This document shows, piece by piece, positions 32,729 to 41,741 of a stretch of DNA of 64,000 nucleotides. The position numbers and the translations under genes are program-made. The stretch lies in NCBI GenBank assembly GCA_016718605.1, contig JADKCY010000003.1:186001-250000 (forward strand), read 5' to 3'. This DNA comes from Lysobacterales bacterium. GTDB lineage: Bacteria; Pseudomonadota; Gammaproteobacteria; Xanthomonadales; Xanthomonadaceae. The notes beneath the pieces are model-generated. The model saw nothing but the letters and a program-made list of their open reading frames with translations, was not told the DNA's origin and ran no database searches. Numbering within the stretch: the first letter of the stretch is position 1; the number at the start of each line of letters is the position of its first letter.

Positions 32729-33298
32729 TCAGAACAGCTCGATATCGTCGACCCGATGTTTCATGCGCTCCATGAAGTTCTGCAAGGCCTGATGCACCGA
32801 CATACCGTGGATCAGCACGGCCTCGAACATTTCGACTTCTTCAGGCATCGAGTAGCGCGAACGAATCTGCACTTGCAATTCCGCCCAACGCGAGGGGTCA
32901 ACAACGCCGTGCTCGTCTGAAACCAGCTCTGCCAGTGACTCCAGACTATGACTGACATGCGATAAGCGTTGCACCAGTCGATCATAGAACTGGAACGCGA
33001 TGATCGCCTGCGACACCATGACCGAAAGATTGCTGGTTGACGCGATAAGGGTTTTTCGCGCGCCGCTCAGACGTTCTTCATCCGGCAGGTCACGCGCAAT
33101 CTCGGTGATGAGATGCATGTCATTGGCCATGGTAGTGAACGTATCGGTAAGCACCTTGACCGAACTATCACTGTCTCGCATGGCGGCTTCGATCTGCCCG
33201 ACGGCCAACTCCATCATCAGCACCGTCTCGCGCACGCGACTCCAATCGGTGGCGCCAGCGACTACCGCGCTGCCCTTGATGCCTGCTGTCTTCGTCAT
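32729..33298 (-). CDS. Helical conserved protein, chemotaxis/CheZ-like character
   Basis: A 189-residue all-helical cytoplasmic protein. The mid-part AIIAFQFYDRLVQRLSHVSHSLESLAELV and the C-terminal helix HQALQNFMERMK recall the long helices of CheZ-like or flagellum/pilus-associated regulators, but the CheZ catalytic signature is not evident. I do not name it further. It is separated from nnrD by about 70 bases and from the upstream kinase by about 190 bases with no feature recognised. Confidence 0.6.
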   Translation of the reverse strand: MTKTAGIKGSAVVAGATDWSRVRETVLMMELAVGQIEAAMRDSDSSVKVLTDTFTTMANDMHLITEIARDLPDEERLSGARKTLIASTSNLSVMVSQAIIAFQFYDRLVQRLSHVSHSLESLAELVSDEHGVVDPSRWAELQVQIRSRYSMPEEVEMFEAVLIHGMSVHQALQNFMERMKHRVDDIELF

Positions 33299-33491
33299 CT
33301 GTCCTCTCCCTGTGGGCCGCGGCGACTCGCGCGCCGATGCGAGGCAGGACCACGCCCGGAGCGCCCGCCAATACGTGGGTGAGAAGCAAACGCCATGCCG
33401 TGAACTATCGAACGAGTTCTGGCGCCAAGGTTTGAGCGCGTGAGGAAACCGGATTCACCCGAAACGATCCAATGCAACGCCCTCAACGTGC

Positions 33492-36290
33492 TCACGCGCC
33501 GGCTGCGATACCCCAGTCATTCGCCATGCGCTCGGCCCTGGCGCGATCTCGTTGCGCGGGCAGCACTGCAGACCGCAGCATGGGCAGGGCTTGCAAAAGC
33601 ACGGTTGCCGCTTCTTGCCTGCGTTGCAACTGATACAGGATTGCCGCCTTGTCGATCTGCGCAATGGCCACATCGAATTCACGACCAGGTACGGCACTCA
33701 GCGCCGTCAATGCGACGTCGACGCGCCCGAGCGCCTCGGACACCTCGCCGCGCATCATCAGCAACATGGCCTCATACCGCGCCACATAGGCGAACACGAC
33801 ATGCCCTTCCGGCAGCACAGACTGGAACCCATCCAAGGCCCGCGGCAAGAACAGCGCGGCTTGGTCCGCCCAGCGCGCATTGCAGGAAAGCACCGCCAAC
33901 TGCCAGTCGATGAACGCGCGATCCAGCGCACTCGTATCGCCATCACTGGCGACCTGCATCTGCAATGCCAGCAAGGACTCGCGCGCTTGCACGAAATGCC
34001 CTGCTTGACCAAGCGTGCGGGCGCGATTCACTTGCAGCGTGCGAATGTCGCGGGCATCCGCATCGCCGCGAGAGCGCTCGATCGCCAGCGCTTCATCAAA
34101 GGCCTGCAAGGCCGCTGGGTAGTCACCCGCGCTTTCTCGCACCGTCGCAATGTTGCCAAGAGACTTGGCCAGATCGCCCGCGCCCAAACCGAGCTTGCGA
34201 TTGATCGCAAGGATGGTGTCAAAATCGACCAGCGCCTCGCGAAAACGCCCTGCATCGTTCAACACCGTGCCACGTACATTTAAAATCAACATGCGCTGAT
34301 GCGTGTCAGGCTCGAACACCTTGTCGAGGAAGCCCAAGGCTTGGTCCAGCACCTGCAGCGCCTGCGGCAGTTGGTTCAATCCGGCCAACGCCTCTGCCTT
34401 GTGTCGCAGCAAAGCGATATGCACCGGCGAACCCTGCCGTGCTGTTTGCTGACTCAAATCCAGGGCGGCTTCGGCGTGCATCAGGGCCTCGGCGAATTGC
34501 CCCCAGTGAACCTTGACACCGGCTAGCATGCGGTGGTTGTCGATCAACAAATCCACCGGCGATGGACTCAACAATTGAGCACGCTGATTCGACGCCTCCC
34601 ACATCTCGACGGCACGCTCCCATTCACCTGTGCAGTATTGCCCAAAGCCCAGCGCATGCTGGCCCCTGAGTTGTTGAGCCAAGTCGTCAGCCGCGTACTG
34701 CTCGCGCAATGCGCTGGAGCGCTGGGTCGACGTCAGCGCCGCATCGCCTTTTTCCTGCGCACACTGCGCCGACGCGAGTGAGTCATAGGCGTCTGCAAGC
34801 ACGAGTGCATCCTCGACGGAGTTTGGCTGCGCGCCTTGCAGCCCTTGTTCCAGCAATGCTGATGCGCGGACCGGGTTTGACATTGACAGGTACATCTGAC
34901 CGAGCAGCACCTGCGTGAACTGACGCAACTGCGGTTGGTTGGCCAGTTGCGAGTCGACACGATGATCCAACGCGTCCAGTAGCGTTTGCACACTGACGGA
35001 CTTGGACATCGATTGCTCGGGTGCCACGCTGACCAAGGTATCGGTCAACAGTCGCAAAGCCGACTTGGCGCTTTCCGCATCCTGCTTGGCGAGATCACGC
35101 GCGTGCTCGGCTTCGCGCTCGGCAAGTACCGCACGACTGCGCGCCGACTCCAGCACAATCAGCCCGGTCACAGTCAGCATGCCGACCAGAATCGCTGCCG
35201 ACACTGCCCAGCGATGCCTCACCACGAACTTCTGCAGGCGGTAGGCACCCGAGCGCGACGCCACTCGCACGGTTCGCCCTTCACGCCAGCGCAACAGGTC
35301 AGACCGCAGCGCCTCGACGGTTGGATAGCGCGCGGCGACATCTCGCGCGGCAGCGGCCGCGAGGATGTCTCGCAAATCACGATCCAGCGTACATGCCTCA
35401 AATCCAGCGGGCAGCGCCGACAATTGCCCCGGCAAACGTTCGCCACACAGCATTTCTCTGAGCAGAATGGCCAAGCCGAATACATCACTGGCGGTCGTCA
35501 CCAGTTCGCCACGCTCCTGTTCTGGGCTGGCATAACCGGGCGTCCAAACTCGGGTCGAGGTTTGCCGCAATCCCGTCGCCGCGTCTTCGGTGACATCCAG
35601 AAGCTTGGCGATGCCAAAGTCCAACAGCTTGGGGACTCCGTCGTTCCGCACCAACACGTTGCCAGGTTTCAGGTCTCGATGAATGACGAGGCGTTCGTGT
35701 GCGTGCTGCACAGCAGCGGCAATCTGATCGAAAAGCGCCAGCCGAGCTTTCAAATCAAGACGCCGTGTCGCGATGTGGTCCAACACACTCACGCCATCGA
35801 TGAAGTCCATCACCACGTAGGGCTGGCCATCGTTGGTCTCACCCCCATCCAGCAGTCGTGCAATGTTGGGATGGTCCAACTGCGCAAGGATCTGGCGTTC
35901 CAGGCGCAGACGCCGCTTGACCTCCTCGGTGGGAAATCCCCGAATCAGCTTGATGGCCACGTGTTGCGCATACAGGCCGTCTGCGCGCTCCGCCAACAGC
36001 ACCGTACCCATCCCACCGGAACCCAGTTCGCGCAGAATCCGATAGGGCCCGATCTGGCGTTCACCCGAACCGAAAAAATTGGACTCAAGCACACTGCGCG
36101 CCAAGGACTCACACGCCGAACCCAAGGGGTCGGCGTGTTCCGATCGAGAGCGCTGGTCAGCGAGCAACAGCTTGCGCAGCGTCTCCCGCAGAGATTCCGG
36201 TGCCTGCAACAAACGCGCGTTCTGAAGCTCGGCGGGAAGGTCCACCAATGCATCGAACCACTCGGACAGCGCCCACGCTTGCTCCGCCAC
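33492..36290 (-). CDS. Ser/Thr protein kinase with TPR-like C-terminal region
   Basis: A roughly 930-residue membrane-anchored kinase. After a 75-residue N-terminal segment comes an Hanks-type kinase: glycine loop ELGSGGMGTVLLAE, Lys in HVAIKLIRGF, catalytic HRDLKPGNVLV, LLDFGIAK and APE-equivalent PGYASPEQ. A single transmembrane helix (WAVSAAILVGMLTVTGLIVL, near 375) follows, then ~500 residues of helical TPR-like repeats. Such kinases usually pair with an ECF sigma factor of the type encoded at 7050. The start is uncertain: GTG 36290 has GGAGG upstream; a TTG at 36332 is also in frame. Confidence 0.9.
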   Translation of the reverse strand: MAEQAWALSEWFDALVDLPAELQNARLLQAPESLRETLRKLLLADQRSRSEHADPLGSACESLARSVLESNFFGSGERQIGPYRILRELGSGGMGTVLLAERADGLYAQHVAIKLIRGFPTEEVKRRLRLERQILAQLDHPNIARLLDGGETNDGQPYVVMDFIDGVSVLDHIATRRLDLKARLALFDQIAAAVQHAHERLVIHRDLKPGNVLVRNDGVPKLLDFGIAKLLDVTEDAATGLRQTSTRVWTPGYASPEQERGELVTTASDVFGLAILLREMLCGERLPGQLSALPAGFEACTLDRDLRDILAAAAARDVAARYPTVEALRSDLLRWREGRTVRVASRSGAYRLQKFVVRHRWAVSAAILVGMLTVTGLIVLESARSRAVLAEREAEHARDLAKQDAESAKSALRLLTDTLVSVAPEQSMSKSVSVQTLLDALDHRVDSQLANQPQLRQFTQVLLGQMYLSMSNPVRASALLEQGLQGAQPNSVEDALVLADAYDSLASAQCAQEKGDAALTSTQRSSALREQYAADDLAQQLRGQHALGFGQYCTGEWERAVEMWEASNQRAQLLSPSPVDLLIDNHRMLAGVKVHWGQFAEALMHAEAALDLSQQTARQGSPVHIALLRHKAEALAGLNQLPQALQVLDQALGFLDKVFEPDTHQRMLILNVRGTVLNDAGRFREALVDFDTILAINRKLGLGAGDLAKSLGNIATVRESAGDYPAALQAFDEALAIERSRGDADARDIRTLQVNRARTLGQAGHFVQARESLLALQMQVASDGDTSALDRAFIDWQLAVLSCNARWADQAALFLPRALDGFQSVLPEGHVVFAYVARYEAMLLMMRGEVSEALGRVDVALTALSAVPGREFDVAIAQIDKAAILYQLQRRQEAATVLLQALPMLRSAVLPAQRDRARAERMANDWGIAAGA

Positions 36291-36402
36291 GCAACCTCCC
36301 GCACCGCATCGCGTCAACCGATCCGTCCGCAACGGTAAATCGCGTTGTCCAAAGCTTCAACCGGCATCGATCCAAATGGACCGATGCCGGTGACTCCACT
36401 CA

Positions 36403-37953
36403 CTACATTGGCGAGAAGAAGCTCGTCTTATGATCTCTCGCAGTGCCGTCCGCCTCCAGACTCTGCACGCGCAGCACGACGTCGCGGCGCCCCTTGATCG
36501 TCCCAGCCTCCGCATGGAGCGTGATTGACAAATTGACGACTTCTTCCGGATTGGTACTGACCTCCAGAGGCGCTTCGACCAAGGAAATCCCTTCTCCCTC
36601 GACCAAAGTAATCGAGTAGCGGGCCGCCTTGGGCAACTTGTTGATCAATTTCACGGTGTAGGAATTTTCGATATCACCGTCATCCAGCGTTCGATATAGC
36701 GCGTTACGGTCGCGCAGGACATCGACAATGAACTCCTGGCGATGCATGACGCCCCACATCCATCCAATGAAAATTGCCGTCAACAATAGGCCATAGACAA
36801 TGATGCGCGGACGCAGCACGCGCGTGTCTTTGTGATCAACCGCATTCTGCGTGGTGTAACGCACCAGACCATGCGGGTAACCCATTTTGTCCATGACCTC
36901 ATCGCAGGCGTCGATACATGCGCCACAGGCGATGCACTCGTATTGCAGGCCATTGCGGATATCGATCCCAACCGGACACACCTGCACGCAAATGGTGCAG
37001 TCAATGCAGTCACCAAGATCTTCATGTCCACGCACCGTCGGTGCCGCGCTGGTATCCAGAGCGTCAACGGCCAAGGCTGTGGTTGCACGCGCGCTGACCT
37101 TGGCGTTTCCCGCAGCGTTCTCGTGAGCGGCCTTGATGACCGCCGCATTGGCTGCCTCGTTGCTCAACAGACCGCGCGCACGCTCAAGTACGCTTCCCAG
37201 ACCGCGCTTGCGCGGTCCACGTGGTTCGCCTCGCGCCGGGTCATAACTGATGATCAGCGTGTTGCGATCAAACATCGCACTTTGGAAGCGCGCATAGGGG
37301 CACATGTATTTGCACACTTGCTCGCGAAGCACACCCGCATTGCCCCATGTGGCGAGTGAGTAGAACAAAACCCAGAAGGTCTCCCAGCCACCCCAACTGA
37401 AGTCGAGAAGGCGCGCGCTCAAATCGGTAATGGGGGTAAAAAAGCCGACAAAGGTGAAGCCCGTCCAGAGCGAGAAAAAGCCCCAAGCCAAATATTTCCC
37501 GCCCTTTCGCAAAATTTTGTCTTTGTTCCAGGGTGCTGCGTCCAACTTCATCTGTTTGGGGCGGTCACCCTCGAACCAGCGCTCCATCCAGACGTAAACC
37601 TCGGTCCAGACCGTTTGAGGGCAGGCATAGCCGCACCACAGTCGCCCTGCCAACGCCGTGAAAAAAAACAGCGACAGACCGGCCAGAATCAGCAACAAGG
37701 CCAGAAAGATGAAGTCCTGCGGCCAGAAGTTGAAACCAAAGATGTAGAACTTGCGTGCTGGCAGGTCAAACAGCACCGCCTGACGACCATCCCAACGCAA
37801 CCAGGGGAAAAAATAGTAGATGCCCAACAAAGCAAAGACCGCGAGATTGCGCAGGCGCGTAAAGCGCCCACTGATCTCGCGCGGGTAGATCTTCCCTTCG
37901 GACTGGTAGAGCGCGTTGCCGCTCACGACTTCGACCGGAATTTCTTTGCTCAT
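36403..37953 (-). CDS. ccoG: cbb3 oxidase accessory protein CcoG (RdxA/FixG)
   Basis: A 516-residue membrane ferredoxin-like protein for assembly of cbb3 oxidase; family members are reported cupric reductases. Five or six helices in the first 250 residues carry GRLWCGYACPQTVWTEVY and CKYMCPYARFQ motifs. Two 4Fe-4S clusters are CIDCTICVQVCP and CIACGACIDACD. The C-terminal third is a periplasmic Ig-like domain. The stretch between RGEPRGPRKRG and LGDCIDC is about 65 residues, longer than I expect. It is followed upstream by a 99-residue membrane protein, and fixHIS are not adjacent. Confidence 0.95.
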   Translation of the reverse strand: MSKEIPVEVVSGNALYQSEGKIYPREISGRFTRLRNLAVFALLGIYYFFPWLRWDGRQAVLFDLPARKFYIFGFNFWPQDFIFLALLLILAGLSLFFFTALAGRLWCGYACPQTVWTEVYVWMERWFEGDRPKQMKLDAAPWNKDKILRKGGKYLAWGFFSLWTGFTFVGFFTPITDLSARLLDFSWGGWETFWVLFYSLATWGNAGVLREQVCKYMCPYARFQSAMFDRNTLIISYDPARGEPRGPRKRGLGSVLERARGLLSNEAANAAVIKAAHENAAGNAKVSARATTALAVDALDTSAAPTVRGHEDLGDCIDCTICVQVCPVGIDIRNGLQYECIACGACIDACDEVMDKMGYPHGLVRYTTQNAVDHKDTRVLRPRIIVYGLLLTAIFIGWMWGVMHRQEFIVDVLRDRNALYRTLDDGDIENSYTVKLINKLPKAARYSITLVEGEGISLVEAPLEVSTNPEEVVNLSITLHAEAGTIKGRRDVVLRVQSLEADGTARDHKTSFFSPM

Positions 37954-37956
37954 GAC

Positions 37957-38256
37957 TCAGCGCTCCGGCGGCAACGGTTGATTGAAACGACAGGTGGGCC
38001 GCAACAAGATCCAGGTAAACCAACTGGAACTGGCCGTGCAAGACCAGAATGCGAAGAAGCCGAGCGTGTAGCCAAGCTCGCGTGTCAACGGCAGATCGGG
38101 AAAGGTCATTTCGCGCAGCACCAGCGGATCGATGTAGGCGAAGAACACCGCATTGGCCACTGCGGCCGCAAAAAAACTCGGCCACAAGATCGCGCCCAAG
38201 CGCTGAACCAAGGGACGCGGCGGCGGATCGTTGTTCGCAATTTGCATGTCTGACAT
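37957..38256 (-). CDS. Small membrane protein upstream of ccoG
   Basis: A 99-residue protein with two transmembrane segments (about 22–42, LGAILWPSFFAAAVANAVFFAYI, and 60–80, LGYTLGFFAFWSCTASSSWF) and a basic Pro-rich tail. I know no function. It lies three bases before ccoG and is clearly co-transcribed, so a part in cbb3 oxidase assembly is the simplest guess. Its leader contains the CsoR-like palindrome at 38376–38397. Confidence 0.75.
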   Translation of the reverse strand: MSDMQIANNDPPPRPLVQRLGAILWPSFFAAAVANAVFFAYIDPLVLREMTFPDLPLTRELGYTLGFFAFWSCTASSSWFTWILLRPTCRFNQPLPPER

Positions 38257-38375
38257 GGCGTTAGCTGTGCCTCCTCAAAGTCAATCTCACGTGCATCTGT
38301 CCAAGAAGGCTGACAGGTCTACGGAACACATGCCCTGTTCTGGATCAAAAAAAGCGAACATGTAACAGTCAACAT

Positions 38376-38397
38376 GTCATACCCCTACGGGTATGAC
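38376..38397. promoter_or_regulatory. Palindrome resembling a CsoR/CstR-family operator
   Basis: GTCATACCC (38376–38384), centre CTAC, GGGTATGAC (38389–38397): a perfect nine-base inverted repeat. The core ATACCC-N4-GGGTAT is the form known for CsoR-family copper or persulfide repressors. It is 120 bases upstream of the small membrane protein / ccoG transcript and beyond the ccoP terminator, so it lies in promoter position for the ccoG unit. Confidence 0.55.
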
Positions 38398-38405
38398 GAA
38401 AACGC

Positions 38406-38431
38406 AAAAGGGCACCCGAAGGTGCCCTTTT
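38406..38431 (-). terminator. Terminator of the ccoNOQP operon
   Basis: AAAAGGGCACC (38406–38416), loop CGAA, GGTGCCCTTTT (38421–38431): an 11-pair stem that ends in T on either strand, 20 bases after the ccoP stop on the minus strand. Confidence 0.85.
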
Positions 38432-38450
38432 GATCGAAGCAAACTGCGAA

Positions 38451-39365
38451 TCAATCCGAGCCGCCAGCAGCCGGCTGCGCGTTGGTCAACGAATAAACGT
38501 AAGCAGCGACTAGACGGGCGCGATCCTTGCCAATGATCGGTTCATGTGGCGGCATCATGCCAGCGCGCCCCTTGATGATGCCCTCTTTGATCGTTTCGAT
38601 GTCGCTGCCATACAACCAGTCGCCATCGGTCAAGTTGGGCGCACCGAGCAACGGGTTACCGGTGCCAGTTGGGCCATGGCATGCCGTGCAAACCATGTCG
38701 AAGCGTGGCTTGCCAGCCGCTGCCAAGGCTGGGTCAGCCTTGATGCCGGACAGGCTTTGCACGTACGCCGCCGTTTCGGTAATCGCCTGATCATTGCCGA
38801 TCACTGCCGCAAACGAAGGCATGGCCGCCTGACGACCGTTAAGAACGGTAGTCAGAATGTCATCCGGCGTGCCACCCCAGTTCCATGCGGTATCCGTCAG
38901 ATTCGGGAACCCTTTGTTGCCTTTGGCGTCCGAACCGTGGCACATCGAACAGTTGTTGGCGAACACCGAGTGCCCGAGCTCCACCGCCTTGGCATTCTTT
39001 GCCAAGTCCGCAATCGGCACATTGGCAAACTGTGCAAACAACGGCGCAACCTGCTTTTCCTGCTCTGCCATATCAGCATCGTGCTGACCGGCCGACGACC
39101 ACCCACCGACACCCTTGAACGCGCCGGCGCCCGGGTAATAGATCAAGTAACCGACCGCAAAAAACACCGTCGCGTAGAAGAGGTTGACCCACCAAGCAGG
39201 CATCGGCTTGTTGTACTCGGTCAACGTTTCATCCCAAATATGGCTGGTGTCATCAGCCTTGGGATCGCCTGGCCGTGAACGACCGGTGAAGTAGATGAGG
39301 ACGATACAACCAATCAGGTTGATCGCGACGAGAGCAATAACGTAGATGGACCAGAATGCGCTCAT
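38451..39365 (-). CDS. ccoP: cbb3-type cytochrome c oxidase, diheme subunit III
   Basis: A 304-residue membrane-anchored diheme cytochrome c. Two N-terminal helices (about 5–25 and 60–80) flank an IWDETLTEYNKPMPAWW motif typical of CcoP. The two heme c sites are CSMCH (near 137) and CTACH (near 226), with axial Met candidates in the AAMPS and GMMPPHE stretches. It passes electrons from cytochrome c to CcoO/CcoN. It overlaps ccoQ by four bases and ends before a strong terminator. Confidence 0.96.
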   Translation of the reverse strand: MSAFWSIYVIALVAINLIGCIVLIYFTGRSRPGDPKADDTSHIWDETLTEYNKPMPAWWVNLFYATVFFAVGYLIYYPGAGAFKGVGGWSSAGQHDADMAEQEKQVAPLFAQFANVPIADLAKNAKAVELGHSVFANNCSMCHGSDAKGNKGFPNLTDTAWNWGGTPDDILTTVLNGRQAAMPSFAAVIGNDQAITETAAYVQSLSGIKADPALAAAGKPRFDMVCTACHGPTGTGNPLLGAPNLTDGDWLYGSDIETIKEGIIKGRAGMMPPHEPIIGKDRARLVAAYVYSLTNAQPAAGGSD

Positions 39366-39559
39366 TGGGCGTTCTCGCTTTTGTGTGTTGCGAATGCCAC
39401 CGGACGGTTGGCGTTCGGGGTGTCTTCTTCATCCAGCGGCAGGAGAGCCGCGGCATCGAACTCAGGCTTGCGCTTTTTGCTGTAAGCCCAGAACACGCCG
39501 CCGATGAAAGCGACAAAGAGAAACAGTGTGACCAGACCGGAGTAGGTACCTTGACTCAT
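39362..39559 (-). CDS. ccoQ: cbb3-type oxidase subunit CcoQ
   Basis: A 65-residue single-span protein: helix at about 9–28 ([19 protein letters not shown]) then [19 protein letters not shown], the usual CcoQ/FixQ tail. It stabilises the cbb3 complex in related organisms. It overlaps ccoO by four bases upstream and ccoP by four bases downstream, so translation is coupled. Confidence 0.93.
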   Translation of the reverse strand: MSQGTYSGLVTLFLFVAFIGGVFWAYSKKRKPEFDAAALLPLDEEDTPNANRPVAFATHKSENAQ

Positions 39560-40197
39560 GGTGCCGATTCCGCAGCGGCGACACTCGCCGCGCCAAGACG
39601 CGGAGCGTGCTTGCCAAGCCCCTGCAGATAGGCGATGACTGCATCCATTTCGGTCTTGCCGGCAACCGCAGCGGCCGCACCAGCAATCTCTTCATCGGTG
39701 TAGGGGTCACCAATCGTCTGCAGCGCCTTCATATGCGTCGTGATCTGCGCGCCATCGACCTCGGCATCCAGCAACCAGGAGTAGGCCGGCATGTTGGATT
39801 CCGGCACAACGTCACGCGGATTGATCAGATGCGCACGATGCCAATCATCCGAATAACGACCACCGACACGGGCGATATCTGGACCGGTACGCTTGGAACC
39901 CCACTGGAACGGTCGGTCGTACACGGACTCGCCAGCCAGCGAGTAGTGACCATAACGCTCCGTCTCGAAACGCAGCGTACGGATCATCTGTGAATGGCAG
40001 TTGTAACATCCCTCACGGATGTAGATATCGCGGCCGGCCAACTGAAGCGCCGGGTAAGGCTTCACACCCGGCGTGGGCTCGATGGCTTCGGCCTGAAACA
40101 TCAGCGGGATGATCTGCGACAAGCCACCAAACGAGATGGCTACCGCGATCAGAATGCCCATGACACTAATATTCTTTTCTACTTTTTCGTGGTACAT
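39556..40197 (-). CDS. ccoO: cbb3-type oxidase monoheme subunit II
   Basis: A 213-residue membrane-anchored monoheme cytochrome c. An N-terminal helix (about 9–32) precedes [15 protein letters not shown] with the heme site CYNCH, then [40 protein letters not shown] and NMPAYSWL, all typical of CcoO/FixO. It sits between ccoN and ccoQ in standard order. Confidence 0.96.
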   Translation of the reverse strand: MYHEKVEKNISVMGILIAVAISFGGLSQIIPLMFQAEAIEPTPGVKPYPALQLAGRDIYIREGCYNCHSQMIRTLRFETERYGHYSLAGESVYDRPFQWGSKRTGPDIARVGGRYSDDWHRAHLINPRDVVPESNMPAYSWLLDAEVDGAQITTHMKALQTIGDPYTDEEIAGAAAAVAGKTEMDAVIAYLQGLGKHAPRLGAASVAAAESAP

Positions 40198-40213
40198 GCG
40201 AAAGCTCCTTTTG

Positions 40214-40238
40214 GGCCGCCATCATTAAGATGGCGGCC
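40214..40238 (-). other. Intercistronic stem-loop between ccoN and ccoO
   Basis: GGCCGCCATC (40214–40223), loop ATTAA, and its complement at 40229–40238: a perfect ten-pair stem in the 48-base gap. With no T-run it is more likely an mRNA-stability element setting the ratio of ccoN to ccoO than a terminator. Confidence 0.65.
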
Positions 40239-40245
40239 TGATTGG

Positions 40246-41694
40246 TCAGGCGTGGGCAGGTTCAGCCGCTGGCGGAAGCACCGGGTGATCCTGCACCGTC
40301 TTGGCGAGTTGATACGTGCGCCAGAGGTTGTAGGCCATGATCAGCATGCCGGTCAGCACCATTAGACCGCCCAGCAGTCGGAACAAGTAGTACGGATAGG
40401 TGGCTTTCAGCGATTCGACAAACGTGTAGGTCAGTGTGCCGTCGGCATTGTTGGCTCGCCACATCAGGCCCTGCATCACGCCGGCAATCCACATTGAGGC
40501 GATGTAGAACACCACGCCGATGGTGTGAATCCAGAAGTGCGTATCAATCAGCTTGACCGAGTACATCGACGACAGACCCAGCAAACGCGGCATTAAGGAA
40601 TAGAGCGAACCCACCGTAATCATCGCAACCCAACCCAAGGCACCGGAGTGCACATGCCCCACGGTCCAGTCGGTGTAGTGAGACAGCGAGTTGACGGTCT
40701 TGATCGACATCATCGGACCTTCAAAGGTGCTCATGCCGTAGAACGAAAGGGCAACGATCAGGAACTTGATGATCGGGTCAGTGCGCAGTTTGTGCCATGC
40801 ACCCGACAGGGTCATCATGCCGTTGATCATGCCGCCCCAAGATGGCGCCAGCAGGACCAAAGAAAACACCATACCGAGGCTCTGCGCCCAATCTGGCAGC
40901 GCCGTGTACATCAGATGATGCGGACCGGCCCACATATAGATCGCGATCAAGGCCCAGAAGTGCACGATCGACAAACGATAGGAAAACACCGGCCGACCGG
41001 CCTGTTTGGGGATGAAGTAGTACATCATTCCCAAGAATGCCGCCGTCAGGAAGAAGCCGACCGCGTTGTGGCCATACCACCACTGGGTCATGGCATCAAC
41101 TGCACCGCTCAGGATTCCATAGGACTTGGTCGCGGTGACTGGCATCATCAGGTTGTTGCCGATGTGCAGGACTGCAATCGTGATGATATAGGCGGCAAAA
41201 AACCAGTTGGCGACGTAGATGTGCTTGACCTTGCGCATCGCAATGGTGCCAAAGAACACCACGGCATAAACCACCCAGACGACGGTGATCAGCCAGTCAA
41301 TGGGCCATTCCAGCTCGGCATATTCCTTGCCTTGGGTGATACCCAAGGGCAGGCTGACCGCAGCCAGAACGATGATCAATTGCCAACCCCAGAAGGTGAA
41401 GGCAGCCAACGGCCCGCCGAACAGACGAGCGTGAGAAGTACGTTGCACGATGTAGTAACTGGTTGCGAACAGAGCGGAACCACCGAAGGCGAAGATCACC
41501 GCGTTGGTATGCAATGGCCGCAGACGACCATAGGACAACCAAGGTATCCCTGCCGTCAGGTCGGGCCAAAACAGCTGCGCGGCAATGATCACGCCGACCA
41601 GCATCCCCACGATGCCCCAGATCACGGTCATCACCGCGAACTGACGTACCACTTTGTCGTTGTAGAAACTCGATTTATCCATTGCAATCGCCAT
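40246..41694 (-). CDS. ccoN: cbb3-type cytochrome c oxidase catalytic subunit I
   Basis: A 482-residue, 12-helix heme-copper oxidase subunit containing the low-spin heme b and the heme b3–CuB centre that reduces oxygen. Histidines expected as ligands are visible in [41 protein letters not shown] and [17 protein letters not shown] chose ATG 41694, behind AAGGGG, giving the normal length, over the longer reading frame. An FNR/ANR-type box centred 64 bases upstream suggests induction under low oxygen. First gene of ccoNOQP. Confidence 0.96.
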   Translation of the reverse strand: MAIAMDKSSFYNDKVVRQFAVMTVIWGIVGMLVGVIIAAQLFWPDLTAGIPWLSYGRLRPLHTNAVIFAFGGSALFATSYYIVQRTSHARLFGGPLAAFTFWGWQLIIVLAAVSLPLGITQGKEYAELEWPIDWLITVVWVVYAVVFFGTIAMRKVKHIYVANWFFAAYIITIAVLHIGNNLMMPVTATKSYGILSGAVDAMTQWWYGHNAVGFFLTAAFLGMMYYFIPKQAGRPVFSYRLSIVHFWALIAIYMWAGPHHLMYTALPDWAQSLGMVFSLVLLAPSWGGMINGMMTLSGAWHKLRTDPIIKFLIVALSFYGMSTFEGPMMSIKTVNSLSHYTDWTVGHVHSGALGWVAMITVGSLYSLMPRLLGLSSMYSVKLIDTHFWIHTIGVVFYIASMWIAGVMQGLMWRANNADGTLTYTFVESLKATYPYYLFRLLGGLMVLTGMLIMAYNLWRTYQLAKTVQDHPVLPPAAEPAHA

Positions 41695-41741
41695 CGGGGC
41701 GTCCCCTTCTATGAGTCGGGCGAATTGTGAGCGGGAGCAAA

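Noticed and set aside
34986..36338. A 450-codon plus-strand frame opposite the Ser/Thr kinase
   Set aside because: Shadow of the kinase gene; no start signal or domain.
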